Below are positions 1 to 10,683 of a stretch of 64,000 bases of DNA, piece after piece. Position 1 is the first letter of the stretch. Every line of letters begins with the position of its first letter. Source of the stretch: Thiocystis violacea (GTDB taxonomy: Bacteria > Pseudomonadota > Gammaproteobacteria > Chromatiales > Chromatiaceae); the NCBI RefSeq assembly GCF_016583575.1, contig NZ_NRRG01000013.1, positions 1 through 64,000 on the forward strand. Direction: 5' to 3'. The notes under the pieces were generated by a model. It was given only the letters and a program-made list of their open reading frames with translations. It ran no database searches and had not been told where the DNA came from. Made by a program: the position numbers and the translations under genes.

Positions 1-3000
1 GCACAGGAAGAGGTCCGTAACCATGGCCACCCGAAGAAACAGCGCTGAGGACACCGATTCCGCAAACCGCATCAGCGGTTGTAACTGTTTGTTTTTAAAA
101 ATCGAGAGACTTATCTTAGTGCCATTCGGGCCAAACCCCCATTTGCTATCTATTATTGAATGAGATCCGTGCGGATCATCACCCGTATCATGAACAATTC
201 CAGTGTGCATGGGATTTCCCTTTTTGTCAAAATACACTACGAGATCGCCTGGCATAATGTTCCAGTTATTTGGTAAGTGTAAAGAACCGTTTATCTCATC
301 CCAAATCGAGTTATCCCACCCATGGGTGACTTGTATCCAATCGGTCAAGGTGTTATCGATAATATCGATCAAGCTATCCTTATCCCCCATTCCGCCATGC
401 CATGCATATGAAATACAATTTCCACCCGTAGCTGGCCCAATCTCTTCTTTAAGGCCAGAAGAATCAACAAAGTTGACCCCATCATTATGCGAATAAACGT
501 AAATACTGCTATTTTCCCCGCCAAATAATATGGGATCTTTCTCCAACCATCTCCCTAAGTCCGGGTTATAATCTCTCGCCCCAAACCTCACCAACCCCGT
601 CTCCCGGTCATACAACCCACCCGCAAACCCAAACGGCTGGAACCCCGGATTGGTATCGACAAGTACATTTCCGAATTCGTCATAAGCCATCTCCTGCGCG
701 ACCGTATTGTTCGTCACATCCACGACCAGTCGCGGACTCCCGAGATGATCCTTGATGATCCGATAAGTCACCCCACCCTTGACCATGTAATCCGGCACAT
801 TAACCCCGGTCGCATAGACAAAGCGGCTGACGACATTTCCGCTACCGTCCAGCTCGGCGATGGGCTGTAGCTGCCCTTGCCAGAGGAAGCCCTGGGTCAG
901 GACGCCGTTGACCTTCTTGCAGACCCGACGATTGCGCCCGTCGGTCAGGTAGTCGATAACGGTGCCATTGGGCAAGACGACCTGTTTTAGATTGCCGAGC
1001 ACGTCGTAAGCGTACTGGGTGGTCTGACCGCCCTCGGTCTTGGTCGCCAGCTCGCCGTTTGCGGTGTAGTCATAGCTCGCATCGCCGTAGGTCAGCAGCC
1101 GATCCTGGGCGTCGTAGGTTCCCGACTGAGTGCCGGTCGGAGTCGTCCGGCTCAACCGGTTGCCGTTGTCGTCGTAGACGTAGCTCGATTGCAGGGCGCC
1201 ATCGTGCTTGACCTCGATCAGGCGGCCAGTGGTGTCATAGCTGTAGTCGAAGGTGTGCAGCGCCATGCTGCGGGTCTCCTGCTTCTGGGTGATCCGCCCC
1301 AGCTTGTCCCGGGTATAGCCAAGCGTCAGAAGTGCGTTTGCCCCTGACGTGGCTTCATAAGCAGACAGTTCACCGAAGCCGGTGTAACTGTAGGTTTCGG
1401 AGACTTGACCCAGACTGGTCCCGGTCAGGAGGCCATTCTGCGCATTGCGCGTCAGCGTCAGATTACCCGCCTTGGTCAGAAGACTGTCCGCATCGTAGCC
1501 GTAGGTCACGGGATCGGTCCCGTTGAGGCTGACCGAGGTGACGCGGAAGTCGTTGTCGTAGCCATAGCCGACACGGCCGCTGACCACGCCGGTCCATTGG
1601 GTACCGGTCAGCAGGGCGCCATGATAGTTATAGGTCAGACCGCCATCGGGCACGTCGATGCCGATCAGCTTGCCGGTGGTCGGCTCATAGGCATAGCTGG
1701 AGAGGATCTGGTTGCCGGGCTGCAAGGTCAGGGAAGACGCCCGCCCAACCGTGTCGTAGTGGATCGCCACCGTCTGACCATCGGGTCGGGCGACTGAGGT
1801 CAGTTTCTTGTCCAGATCGTAGGTATAGAGGGTGTCATTAGTGCCGGCACCGACGTCCGGGGGTACATAGTCAGCCGTCTGATCGATGGCCGTGTAACGG
1901 AAGCGATGCGCCGGCTGTCCAGGCGGTGTGAGCGAGGTCAGATTGCCATAGGCGTCGTAGCCATAGAGGATCTGCCGCCCGTCGGGCAGGGTCTGGGTGG
2001 TGACACGGCCGGCGAGGTCGTACTGGAAACTCGCCTCGCGCCCGAGCGGATCGGTCACGCTGGCGAGATAGCCGTTCGCGTCATAGGCATAGCTCAGTGC
2101 GCGCGCGTCCGCCCCGGTGCCTTGACTGACCGAAGCGAGGCGCCCCTGCGCGTCATAGGCCGCGTTGAGTGGGACAATCCCCGGCATCTGTGCCTCGACA
2201 ACTCGACCGAGTGGATCGAGCCGCGCACTGGATGAGCGTCCGGCAGGACTCGTCGACGTCAAGGTTCGGCTCGTCGCGTCATAGTGGCTGATTGCCGGGC
2301 GGCCGTTGAGTGTGCTCGTTTCGGTGAGGCTGAGCAGACTTAAAGGATCACCCGCTGTCGCCAGCGATACGGCCCGACTGGCGGTGCTGGTGGCGGTCAA
2401 GCCCCCGGTGCTCAGGCTGGTTTCCGTCATTACTGGCGATTGCATCCCAAAGCGGGGATCTGGTCCCTGCTTAACCACGGTGGCCGTCCCATCGGGCAGG
2501 GTCGTCTGGACCCCGCCGTTGGTCCCATTCAGGGTGATCGTCGTGGTTCCATCCGGGTAAAGATGGGTGCGGCGTTGCTCCCCGGTGGTGAGCGTCTCCA
2601 CCCGATGGGTACTGGCAAGGCCAAGACCCGAGGTGACCGTCGACTCGTGGCCCTGGGTGACCGTCGCACTGCTGTTGATCTCCGTGCGGGCCAACGAAAA
2701 ACTACCGCCGACGGCATTGGTATCGCGTAGCAGTCGGCCCATGGCGTCGTAGCTCATGGTGGAACGATTGCCTTTGGGATCGATGAATTGGGTCAGTAAG
2801 CCATCGGCTGTGTAGGCAATGCGATATGCCTCGCCAGCAGGATTGGTGACGCTGGCGAGATAGCCGTTGGGATCCACCGTTAAGGTCGTCCTCTGACCGA
2901 ACGGTCCCAGGATCGCTCTTGGCGTATTCGTGGCATCCCGTTCGATGGTCGTGACGTTACGGTTGGCGTCGGTGATGGCCGCGAGCTGACCCGAGGCGGT

Positions 3001-6000
3001 ATAGGCGAATTGGTATAGCACTGCACCGGTCAGCGTGCTGCGCGTCTCCCGATGGCGACCGGTGGAATCGAAGCGATAGATCTCGGCCCCATCATCGGAA
3101 GTCACCGCCATGTCGTTAATCGAAAACCCAGGCATGCCAGGATCGATTTTCCGGAGACGGGCGTTGCCGGCGTCCGCGACGTAAAGGCTTGATCCGTTCG
3201 GACCCATGGCAACACTGAGTGGATTGACTCCAGCCAGGGTAGCCGGTCCAGCGTCACCGCTGAATGCGACCGTTCCGACGCCCGCCACGGTGGTGATGAT
3301 TCCGTCCGTGCCGATCTGGCGGATGCGTTGGTTACCGTAATCGGCGATGTAAAGACTGCCGTCCCGACCGATGGCAAGGCCGCTCGGCGAACTCAGCAAC
3401 GCGGAAACCGCTGGGCCACCGTCACCGCTATAACCGGCGTTGTTGCTCCCGGCGACCGTGGAAATGATCCCATCCGGCCCAACTTTCCGGACACGGAAAC
3501 TACGAACATATTGATTGCTGGAATCCAATGATTCGGCTATGTAGAGGCTGCCATCAGCCCCCAACGCGATCGCGCTTGGTCCCATCAGACTTGCCGAGGT
3601 GGCGGGGCCGCCGTCACCGCCCCAATATCCTGCTCCATTGCCGGCCACCGTGGTGATGATGCCATCCGGTCCCACCTTGCGAACGCGACCAGCGCTGGCG
3701 TCCGCGATGTAGAGGCTGCCGTCAGGGCTCACGGCAACGCCGACAGGCCGACCGAGGCTCACGGCTATCGCCGGGCCGCCATCGCCATTGCTGCCACTTC
3801 CTCCGGAGCCATTGCCCGCCACTGTGGTGATCATCCCGTCCGGTGTGACTTTGCGGACGCTAGCGTTTTCGCTGTCTGCGATGTAGAGGCTACCGTCAGG
3901 CCCAATCGCAATACCGGCGGGATGATAAAGTTTGGCGGCAGTCGCCGCGCCTCCGTCGCCGCTATACCCGCGAGTGCCATTTCCAGCAATCGTGGTGATC
4001 ACACCATCCGGTCCGATTCGACGAATGCGGGGATAATTAACGGAGTCCGACATATAGAGGCTGCCGTCCGGTCCGACGGCGATCCCATACGGTGAATCGA
4101 TCTTTGCCGACGTGGCCGGTCCTCCGTCACCACTGAATCCTCGGATGCCGGTACCCGCTTGGGTCGCGATTTGATTTCCAATGAAGTCATTGGTACTGCG
4201 ACGTTCCCCTGACCCGAGATAGAGCACGCGCTCCACTGGATCATAGCGATGATGCGGCAAGAGACTCCATCCGCCCACGGGTTGGGAACCCATGCCCCAG
4301 CTCCCGAGAATGACTGTCTGTTCATTCCACTGCGTCAGGTCTTGCCTGGCTCTGACATTGCCCGGCACGGGCTTGCCACTCGAAGAGCCAAAGCTTGCGG
4401 ACATGCTCGGCGGCAAATTGTAATAGGCCGGATACACGTAACCAATTCTTATCAAGGCGGGCGTTGTACCGTGGACAGGTCGACCGTAAGCGTCCAGTCC
4501 ATCCCAAGCGAAGGTGTGGCTCAAGTCAGGTGTAGGTGCAAAACTCTGCTGCGTGATCGTCCGTCCGGCGACTTTTATCTCAAGATCGATACGCAGCAGG
4601 TTGGCGGGAACCGTGGCATTCGTGAGCGGGATGACGACGCGTCGAGACGACAGGCGACCCGGCACACGGTCACTGCGGTAATTGAGAGTCAAGGGCGTGC
4701 CGTTGATCCCGATACTTTCACCCAGGATCTGGTTTTCGTTTTCGATGATGGAACCGAAACTCGTCGTCGGAGCCCCACCACATCCCCCGCAGAGCTTGCC
4801 TCCATCATCGCTCTTGGCGGGATCTGGTTGTGCTACCGGACAGGTTTGCCCTTCACCACACCCGATGCCGTAGTTCGGATCATGGGTCGAGAAATGGTAG
4901 ACGGGAACACGCTCCAGGCTTTGCCCAGCGGCATAAAGACCGGCAAGCTGCTGACGCTCCGCCTCCGTGATCCCTAACTCAGCACCATTGTCCACGACGT
5001 TATCGCCGTTGGTGTCGAGTTCAGCGAGGCCGCCCGTGACGCTCAGAATCTTGATGATGCGTCCGTCCGGTGAAGGGATCCATGCGGCCTTGTCGCGATC
5101 GTAATAGGCGATTGGCACTTGAATGCCGGTCGGGAAACCGAGGAAATTTTCGAGGTAGAGATAGACCGGTTGGTTGAAGAGGACATCCTTGCCCGCGATC
5201 TTGACGGGTGCCTCGTCGGCGCTTAACTCCACCGCATAGGTATAACCGCTCGTCGGCGGCAAGGGCGCAGGCATCGACTCAGGGCCGTTTTCACCCACGG
5301 TATATTCCGTCAAACGGACATGGAGCGCGCTGACGGTGCGTGTCGTGCCGTCGGCGTTATAGACTTGTGCGGTGGTTCCGGGTGGGATCACCAGTGTCGC
5401 CCGTCTCGCCCCACTGTCATCCGTGACAGCACTGCCTCGCGCAACCTGAATGGAAGCGGGGTCATTGAACGTGACCGTTGATACGCCGGGATCCTTGCCA
5501 ATCATGACCGCATCGTCGATGGCGACATAGTCCTGCCATGGCACATTCTCCTGCCGTTGCACTTGCAAGTAGCTGTCTTTCACATAATTGATGGTCAGCA
5601 GCCCGCCACCATTAACCGCCAAATCGAACATGCCGTCCGTCCGGCTCAACGTCTGCCCCAATTCCGGATGATCCAGGACTGAAATCGTGACACCCGGAAG
5701 GGGACGATTCTCCTTGTCCAGCACCCTGCCACGGAGAATCGCGACGCGTTGTGCCTCGATTGTTCCGGGTGCGACCCCGGTTTGGATTGGGTTGCTGCCG
5801 GTGTAGAGGAACTCGGTGCTCGCATCGATGGTGGTGGCCACGGTCGGATCGATCGCTGGCGCCACGCTGGCGGGATCTGGCGGCAGGTCGCCGATCGACG
5901 GGCCGAGCGAAAGCACGAGATCCACTGCCGTCTGGGCGGGGACACTGGCGCCGCTGTCGGGAACCTGACTGATGACCGCGCCGAGCGGCACGCTATCGCT

Positions 6001-6840
6001 GTTGGCTTGGGTGACGTTGCCGAGCACCAGGCCGACGTTCGTCAGGGCGGCGGTGGCGTCGGCTTGGCTCAGACCGGTGACAGTGGGCACGCCGACCATC
6101 GCGGCCGCTTCGAGCTGAATGACGAAGCTCTGCGTGACCAGGCTACCGGCACCATTGCCGACGTTGACACTGACATTGGCGTCATCTGGGCTGGTTGGAG
6201 TCCAGGCGATGAGGCCGGAGGCGGGATCGATATTCATCCCGACGGGAGCCACCATCAAGCTGTAACTAAGGGAGCGCCCCAGGGTATCGGTGGCCTCGAC
6301 GTCGTACTGGTAGGGCTGACCGACGGTGGCGCTGGTAGGCGGTGTAGAGATGATCCGCACGGCGTCATTCGGCGGCGGGGCAACAGTGACCAGGGCGCTA
6401 TCGGGGTCACTTGGAAGCTGGCCGTCGTTGACGATCAACTGGGCGACATAGTCGCCGACCAGATCCGGGGTCAGGCCGGTTTGAACCTGTTCCAGATCGC
6501 TAAGAAACGCGGTGCTGCCGGGGGGCTGGCTGATCAGGCTCCAGCGGAAACTGAGCAGGTCTCCATCGGCATCGCTCGATTCGCCTCCATCGAAGATGAC
6601 GGACTGTCCGAGGCTGATGGCCTGATCGGCACCGGCATTGGCTACTGGGCGGCTGTTGAGTGTGCTGAGGATGACCAGATCGGGAATGCTGTCGAGTTCC
6701 CCGTCATTGACGATGAGCCGGGCGGTGTAATTGCCTGGGCGATCAAGGGTGAGCGAGGGGGTGGGACTGTGCGGATCACTGAGACTCGCCATGCTGCTCG
6801 CCGGGCGGGCGATGAGGCTCCAGAGATAGGTCAGCGGATC
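1..6840 (-). CDS. Secreted Rhs/YD-repeat polymorphic toxin-type protein, main body (partial at left edge, frameshifted from its N-terminus)
   Basis: Open throughout on the minus strand for 2280 codons and not stopped at the left edge. In order it shows PKD-like immunoglobulin repeats (about 6840-6400), a putative Ig fold (6400-6130), a PASTA-like domain (about 6090-5910), a carboxypeptidase-regulatory-like fold (about 5745-5590), about six NHL repeats (4200-3130, each with a GPDGSLYIAD-type core), a long YD-repeat shell (3000-700) and an Rhs core ending GLVRFGARDYNPDLGRWLEK near 600-535. The final 500 bases encode a different, AT-rich tip with NCISYAW, a GDLVVY stretch, HTGIVHD and IDSKWGFGPNG, resembling papain-like or NlpC/P60 amidase folds (inferred). 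Rhs proteins make a shell that holds a variable C-terminal toxin. The immunity gene would lie beyond position 1. The N-terminus is in another frame (6831-7667). Confidence 0.85.
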
Positions 6841-7667
6841 CCGTCATCGTCGTAGGAGTCCCCGCCATCGAGACTGAGCATGCTGCCGACAGTGCCGGTC
6901 CGATCGGATCCGGCATTGGACACTGGAGCGACGTTCAGGGTCGAGAGATTGACCGTGGCGGGATCACTGACGAGCTGGCCGTCGCTGACCACCAGCTCGA
7001 TGCGGTAATCGCCAGGGACGTCGAGACGCAGCGTCGGTGTAACACTGGTGGAGTCATTCAGGGTCGCTTGGCTGCCCGCGGGTTGGCTGTCGATGCTCCA
7101 GTCGTAGCTCAGAGAATCGCCATCGATGTCACTTGAGGCGATGCCATCGAGGGCGACCAGGGTGCTGACCGACACCGCGCGATCAGCGCCAGCATTGGCG
7201 ATGGGGCGGGCGTTGGGCCGTACCGCGAAGACCTCGTGCGTGAAACTGAACTTGAGGTTCGCGGGATTGCGAAAGCGCAGGATCACGTTGGTGACCGACG
7301 CACCGGGGCTAAGACGGCCGTTGTTCAAGGGAACGGTCACGAACGGATGGCCATCGCCAGCGGTGCTGGTGGCATTCTGTAGCGTCACACCGCTGGCACT
7401 GATGGTGGCGATATGCAGTTCCATCGGCACCAGGAGAGACGCCGAAGAGGTATTGGTTAGGGTGGCAATCGTGTCGTAGGTCTGAGTCGCGCGGTTGAAA
7501 CGCAGCCCGGAGTAGCTCACCGTCAACTGCGCGCTGACATTGGTCGTCGCCTCCGTGGCCACCGCTGCGGCTGAGACCGAAAGCGTCCTCGCCATTCCCA
7601 CACCCAACGCCAGTGCCAGCAGACTGGCGAGCCAAAACCACTTTACCGACCAAGCAACCCGTCCCAT
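6831..7667 (-). CDS. N-terminal part of the same Rhs protein: signal peptide plus PKD-like repeats, ending at a frameshift stop
   Basis: ATG at 7667 is preferred because AGGAG lies seven bases upstream; a GTG six codons earlier is the alternative. The N-terminus MGRVAWSVKWFWLASLLALA is a clear signal peptide, so the product is exported to the periplasm or surface. Next come an unassigned beta-rich region and two PKD/K319-like repeats (SNAGSD, ANAGAD, then DGxxSxDxDGD). The frame ends in TGA at 6831 just after DGGDSYDDDG, in the middle of a repeat. Reading on in the next frame restores the repeat (DPLTYLWSL). The DNA has a run of three G (plus-strand CCC, 6840-6842) where four would keep the frame, so a single missing base separates this fragment from the body at 1-6840. 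Either a real mutation or a sequencing error in a homopolymer. Confidence 0.85.
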   Translation of the reverse strand: MGRVAWSVKWFWLASLLALALGVGMARTLSVSAAAVATEATTNVSAQLTVSYSGLRFNRATQTYDTIATLTNTSSASLLVPMELHIATISASGVTLQNATSTAGDGHPFVTVPLNNGRLSPGASVTNVILRFRNPANLKFSFTHEVFAVRPNARPIANAGADRAVSVSTLVALDGIASSDIDGDSLSYDWSIDSQPAGSQATLNDSTSVTPTLRLDVPGDYRIELVVSDGQLVSDPATVNLSTLNVAPVSNAGSDRTGTVGSMLSLDGGDSYDDDGIR

Positions 7668-7754
7668 ATCACCACTCCTGATCACTAAACTTGCCCGTTA
7701 TCGCTATTGTCACCAACTCATGTAGGGAAACCGCCCAGATCTGCCATTCAGGCG

Positions 7755-8478
7755 TCAAGAGCCAGCGTATTTTTCTTGAAGTCCTGAAGCCGCAAATAGC
7801 GACCCCTTGCGTCGCCAGCGTCCTGCAGCTAGCGCCCCAAGAAACGCCGAGCCGAAGAGCCAGATTGTCCCGGGCAAAGGCACTGGGCTTGGCGCTTGTA
7901 CCTTCCATGTCACAGTGTTGGAGTTGGTGTCAGTGGCCGAAAAAACCTGCAAACGCCCCGTCGCTGTTCCATCAATGTCGACGGCGAACAAGGCATTGGT
8001 GCCTATGGGGTCCGTGGTCGCAAAGAGAGGTATCTGATCATTGTCGAGCCAGAAGAAAGAGCAAGGAATCCGGGACAGGGCTACCAAGGCCTTGCTGAGT
8101 GAGATCGAGCGTGAAGCTGATCCAGGTTCCGAAACGAATCTGCTGTGACAGGGAGTTGTAGAACTCAGCGTCGGACAGCGTGAGCGCATCGGGAGAGAAG
8201 ACGGAGCCGCTGACAGATCCACTGGGCGCTGCGCTTCCCAGCGTACCGTCGGTGTAAAAATCACTGACTGTAACGCTGTTGTTGGCTAGCTCATCTCCAT
8301 CAAGAAAGTCGAAAGCCAGAAAGCCAGACGTTCCGTTGTAGGCTGTCGTATCGATCGACACATCCAGCAGGGTCGCGTACCCAACTACCGGCGTGATGGC
8401 TAGTAGGGCTGCAAAAGTGCTGGAGGCAGATAACGGGGAACGGAAGGCATGTGAAAGGAAATGAGACAAATAGTCCAT
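7755..8478 (-). pseudogene. VPLPA-CTERM/PEP-CTERM sorted secreted protein, one frameshift
   Basis: The first part (8478 to about 8060) begins MDYLSHFLSHAFRSPLSAS with a signal peptide and continues as a small beta-rich domain (GFLAFDFLDGD, TVSDFYTDGTLG, SFTLDLTQQG). It stops at 8038. The second part in another frame (from about 8059 to 7755) continues naturally as LDNDQIPLFATTDPIGTNAL and ends with VPLPGTIWLFGSAFLGALAA followed by RWRRK, a classic VPLPA-CTERM sorting tail for exosortase/archaeosortase-type processing. One extra G near 8059-8060 explains the break. The layout resembles the NF038129-like PEP-CTERM family. The gene ends 88 bases before the Rhs gene on the same strand. Another start at 8505 is possible. 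No exosortase gene is in the window. A sequencing error cannot be excluded. Confidence 0.75.
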
Positions 8479-8505
8479 GGAGTACCTGCTGCATGCTGAG
8501 AGCAT

Positions 8506-8932
8506 TGAAGAAAGCTATGCTTAAACGCAAAAATTACGCCATTGCTTGCCTTTAAAGCCAGAAAAGACAAATTCATGTTGATATACAATCGTTTGCTGCG
8601 GACCTCACCCGATATGTTCCAGACGTGATGCCGAAGCCAGATGCCAAAATATTACACAATAAGTGCGTAAATAGAAACCGGACAGGCTTTTAGTGATGCT
8701 TCTTCCCGTGTCATCTAAGGGTGAGGCTTTCGAAGTAGACGCGAATCCCAGGCGGGCGCCGTCGATCCAGTCGCCGCCGGAGTATCGCGTTAGCGCTCGT
8801 GATACCCGGCGGGTCGATCCCTAGCGGCCGGGAGGGGAGTCGTGCTATGGCGACAACCGATTACGCCCGGGTTCGTCCCGCTCCGGTTCGCCGCTTGGCC
8901 TCGCGGGGCGCCCATAGGGCGAGCGCGGGGAT
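8506..8932. other. Gene-poor interval with one hairpin
   Basis: No convincing gene is seen on either strand. Its left 150 bases are AT-rich and presumably hold the promoter of the leftward PEP-CTERM gene. The right part contains an imperfect palindrome (8776-8810) described separately. Confidence 0.5.
8776..8810. terminator. Imperfect hairpin downstream of the YgjP-like gene
   Basis: GCCGGAGTATCGCG at 8776-8789 can pair with CGTGATACCCGGC at 8798-8810 around an eight-base loop, with two non-Watson-Crick positions. It lies about 120 bases past the stop codon of the minus-strand metallopeptidase gene, so it may end that transcript. No T-run follows, so the terminator role is only suggested. 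Confidence 0.35.
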
Positions 8933-9679
8933 TCAGGAGGCATCCAGCCAGTGCGGGATGAGCGTCCAGGCGTCACGCATCTGGCGGCGGATCGATTCGA
9001 GGTCGGGCTCGTGTTGGCGCACCAGCGCCCAATAGGCCGGGGAATGGTTGAGTTCGCGGGTATGGCAGAGTTCATGGAGCATGACGTACCGAACCTGTGG
9101 ACGCGGCAGGAACAGCAGCTTGGCGTTGAGACTGATGTGGCCCTGACGGGTGCAACTGCCCCAGCGGGAACGCTGAGTCCGCACGCTGAGCCGCGTGTAG
9201 TTAAGACCCGTCTCGCGCGCGAGTTCTTCGAGCCAGGGCGCGAATGCCTCCCTGGCACGAGACATCAGCCAGCGTCGCAAGGCCGCGCGACACACCTTGG
9301 GGTCGCCGGGCGCGCCCCTGACCAGGAGCCGACCCGCGCACTGGATCCGGACGCTCGCCGAGCCGTGGTCCGTCTCCTGGTACTCCAGCGTCCAGGACTC
9401 GTCGATGGCGCGCAGTTCCAATCGGTCGGGCCGCGAACCGACCGAGTTGGCCTGACGGCTCCGGATCCCATCGAGTACCGGCCACTGCCTGGCGATCCAG
9501 TCGCTCCGGCCATGCACCAGATCCATCAGGGCTTCCAGGCCGATGTCCTTGGGCGCGGTGACGACCAGGCCCTCATGTGGATTCACTCGCAGCCAGACGG
9601 CGCGCGCCCGTGCCGAACGGCGGATCTTGAAGTCCACCGCCCGACCGTCGGGCAACTGGACGCGAAAGGCGCCGGACAT
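8933..9679 (-). CDS. SprT/YgjP-like M48-type metallopeptidase domain protein
   Basis: 248 residues when started at the ATG at 9679 (a TTG one codon upstream is possible). The C-terminal half carries the zinc-peptidase motif HELCH (His202, Glu203, His206) within YVMLHELCHTRELNHS, and the preceding RWGSCTRQGHISLNAKL stretch typical of the YgjP/WLM family (Pfam DUF45). The substrate is unknown for this family; members are cytoplasmic and sometimes linked to restriction-modification or DNA-protein repair. The ATG shares its A with the TGA stop of the upstream membrane-protein gene (TGATG), so the two are translationally coupled. The three genes 10478 to 8933 form one short operon. Confidence 0.9.
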   Translation of the reverse strand: MSGAFRVQLPDGRAVDFKIRRSARARAVWLRVNPHEGLVVTAPKDIGLEALMDLVHGRSDWIARQWPVLDGIRSRQANSVGSRPDRLELRAIDESWTLEYQETDHGSASVRIQCAGRLLVRGAPGDPKVCRAALRRWLMSRAREAFAPWLEELARETGLNYTRLSVRTQRSRWGSCTRQGHISLNAKLLFLPRPQVRYVMLHELCHTRELNHSPAYWALVRQHEPDLESIRRQMRDAWTLIPHWLDAS

Positions 9680-9978
9680 CAAAAGACCCAGGCGATCAGC
9701 AGAGTCAGAATGAGAAAGAAGGAGAAAAAGCCCCCCAGCATGAACTGAAGCTCGCCGATCAGACCGTCCCCCGCCACCAGCGCGAACAGCACTAGGAGTC
9801 CAACGCTCAGACCGAAGCCCCAGGGAACGGACTCCCGAATCCCCAGCCCCTCGCCCAGGGTCGCCAGCACCGGCGTGGCGGCGGGCAGGAACACCAGGAG
9901 CAAAACCGCCAGGAGCAGCACCGCGACCAGGATGGACACCGCCAGCAGCTTGAGGTCGCCACGATTTCCCGAGGCCAC
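9679..9978 (-). CDS. Small hydrophobic membrane protein, function unknown
   Basis: 99 residues if translated from the GTG at 9978, six bases after the stop of the PH-domain gene. The longer open frame upstream of it (to 10251) is arginine-rich antisense-like sequence overlapping the PH-domain gene and is rejected. The product has three predicted membrane segments: LLAVSILVAVLLLAVLLLVF, a central WGFGLSVGLLVLFALVAG, and a C-terminal FFSFFLILTLLIAWVF. I recognise no family. Its place between a PH-domain membrane protein and a metallopeptidase, with overlapping stop and start codons, suggests the three products are made together. Confidence 0.6.
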   Translation of the reverse strand: MASGNRGDLKLLAVSILVAVLLLAVLLLVFLPAATPVLATLGEGLGIRESVPWGFGLSVGLLVLFALVAGDGLIGELQFMLGGFFSFFLILTLLIAWVF

Positions 9979-9983
9979 GGTGC

Positions 9984-10478
9984 TCAGGCCCCGGACTGGG
10001 GATTGGCCTTGACCAGTTCGCGGATCTGGCCGGGATCGGGCAGACCGCGCACCACCAGTTCGGGGGTGTCGCCGGCGGTGAAAATCGTGACGTCCCCGGC
10101 GTTCATGATCCGTTGAAACAGGGTTTGGGAGACGCGGACCGTGCGCACCGAGGCCATGCTGATCTCGGTGTACTGCTTGCTGAGCAGACCGTGGGTCCAG
10201 AGCAATTCGTCTGGCGTGATCTCCAGGTGATCGGCGCGCGCCGTGACCCACCAGACCAGAAGCTGGAGGGTCGAGAGCGCGAAGAGGGCGATCCCGATCA
10301 TTTGCACCATCTTGCCGTCGACTTGAGCGCCGACCTGGGCGGCGATCTGCGGGGGCAGCACCTGTTCACCGAGCACCGCGACCAGAATACCGCCCAGCAT
10401 CAGCAGGAGCGTCAGCAGGGTTCCGAAGGGACGCATGCGCGGCAGCGATGGGTGGGCGTCGTAGAGGATCTCGGGCAT
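9984..10478 (-). CDS. Membrane-anchored bacterial PH domain (bPH2/YdbS-like) protein
   Basis: 164 residues from the ATG at 10478, chosen because GGAG lies six bases upstream; ATG at 10490 or the GTG at 10508 would add four or ten residues. Two membrane helices (about residues 17-39 and 62-82: GTLLTLLLMLGGILVAVLG and MIGIALFALSTLQLLVWWV) are followed by a PH-like domain (HLEITPDELLWTHGLLSKQY, then VRTVRVSQTLFQRIMNAGDV). This is the architecture of the YdbS/YdbT-type bPH2 family, small membrane proteins of unclear role. First gene of a three-gene minus-strand set with the small membrane protein and the YgjP-like peptidase. Confidence 0.8.
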   Translation of the reverse strand: MPEILYDAHPSLPRMRPFGTLLTLLLMLGGILVAVLGEQVLPPQIAAQVGAQVDGKMVQMIGIALFALSTLQLLVWWVTARADHLEITPDELLWTHGLLSKQYTEISMASVRTVRVSQTLFQRIMNAGDVTIFTAGDTPELVVRGLPDPGQIRELVKANPQSGA

Positions 10479-10670
10479 CTGGGACTCCATGAAACCGGCG
10501 TCGACCAAAGCCGAGGCACGGCCGAAATTGTCTGAAATTCTTGTGACTTAGCCAGCGTTTCCAAGCGCGCCTGGCGGCGATCGCGGATCCGTGAGGGATA
10601 CTAACAGCCCGGACGGGGGTTAGAAAGCCAAGGGACGGGCCGACATTCCCCGCCGGACGGCGCGGCCCCG

Positions 10671-10676
10671 TATAAT
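10671..10676 (+). promoter_or_regulatory. Consensus -10 box directly before the Cache-AlbA_2 gene
   Basis: TATAAT is an exact sigma-70 -10 hexamer eight bases before the ATG at 10684. Initiation six to seven bases downstream would start the RNA at the start codon. There is no Shine-Dalgarno sequence between the hexamer and the ATG. No good -35 box is seen at 16-18 bases spacing, so activity is uncertain. Confidence 0.4.
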
Positions 10677-10683
10677 CGCGCGG

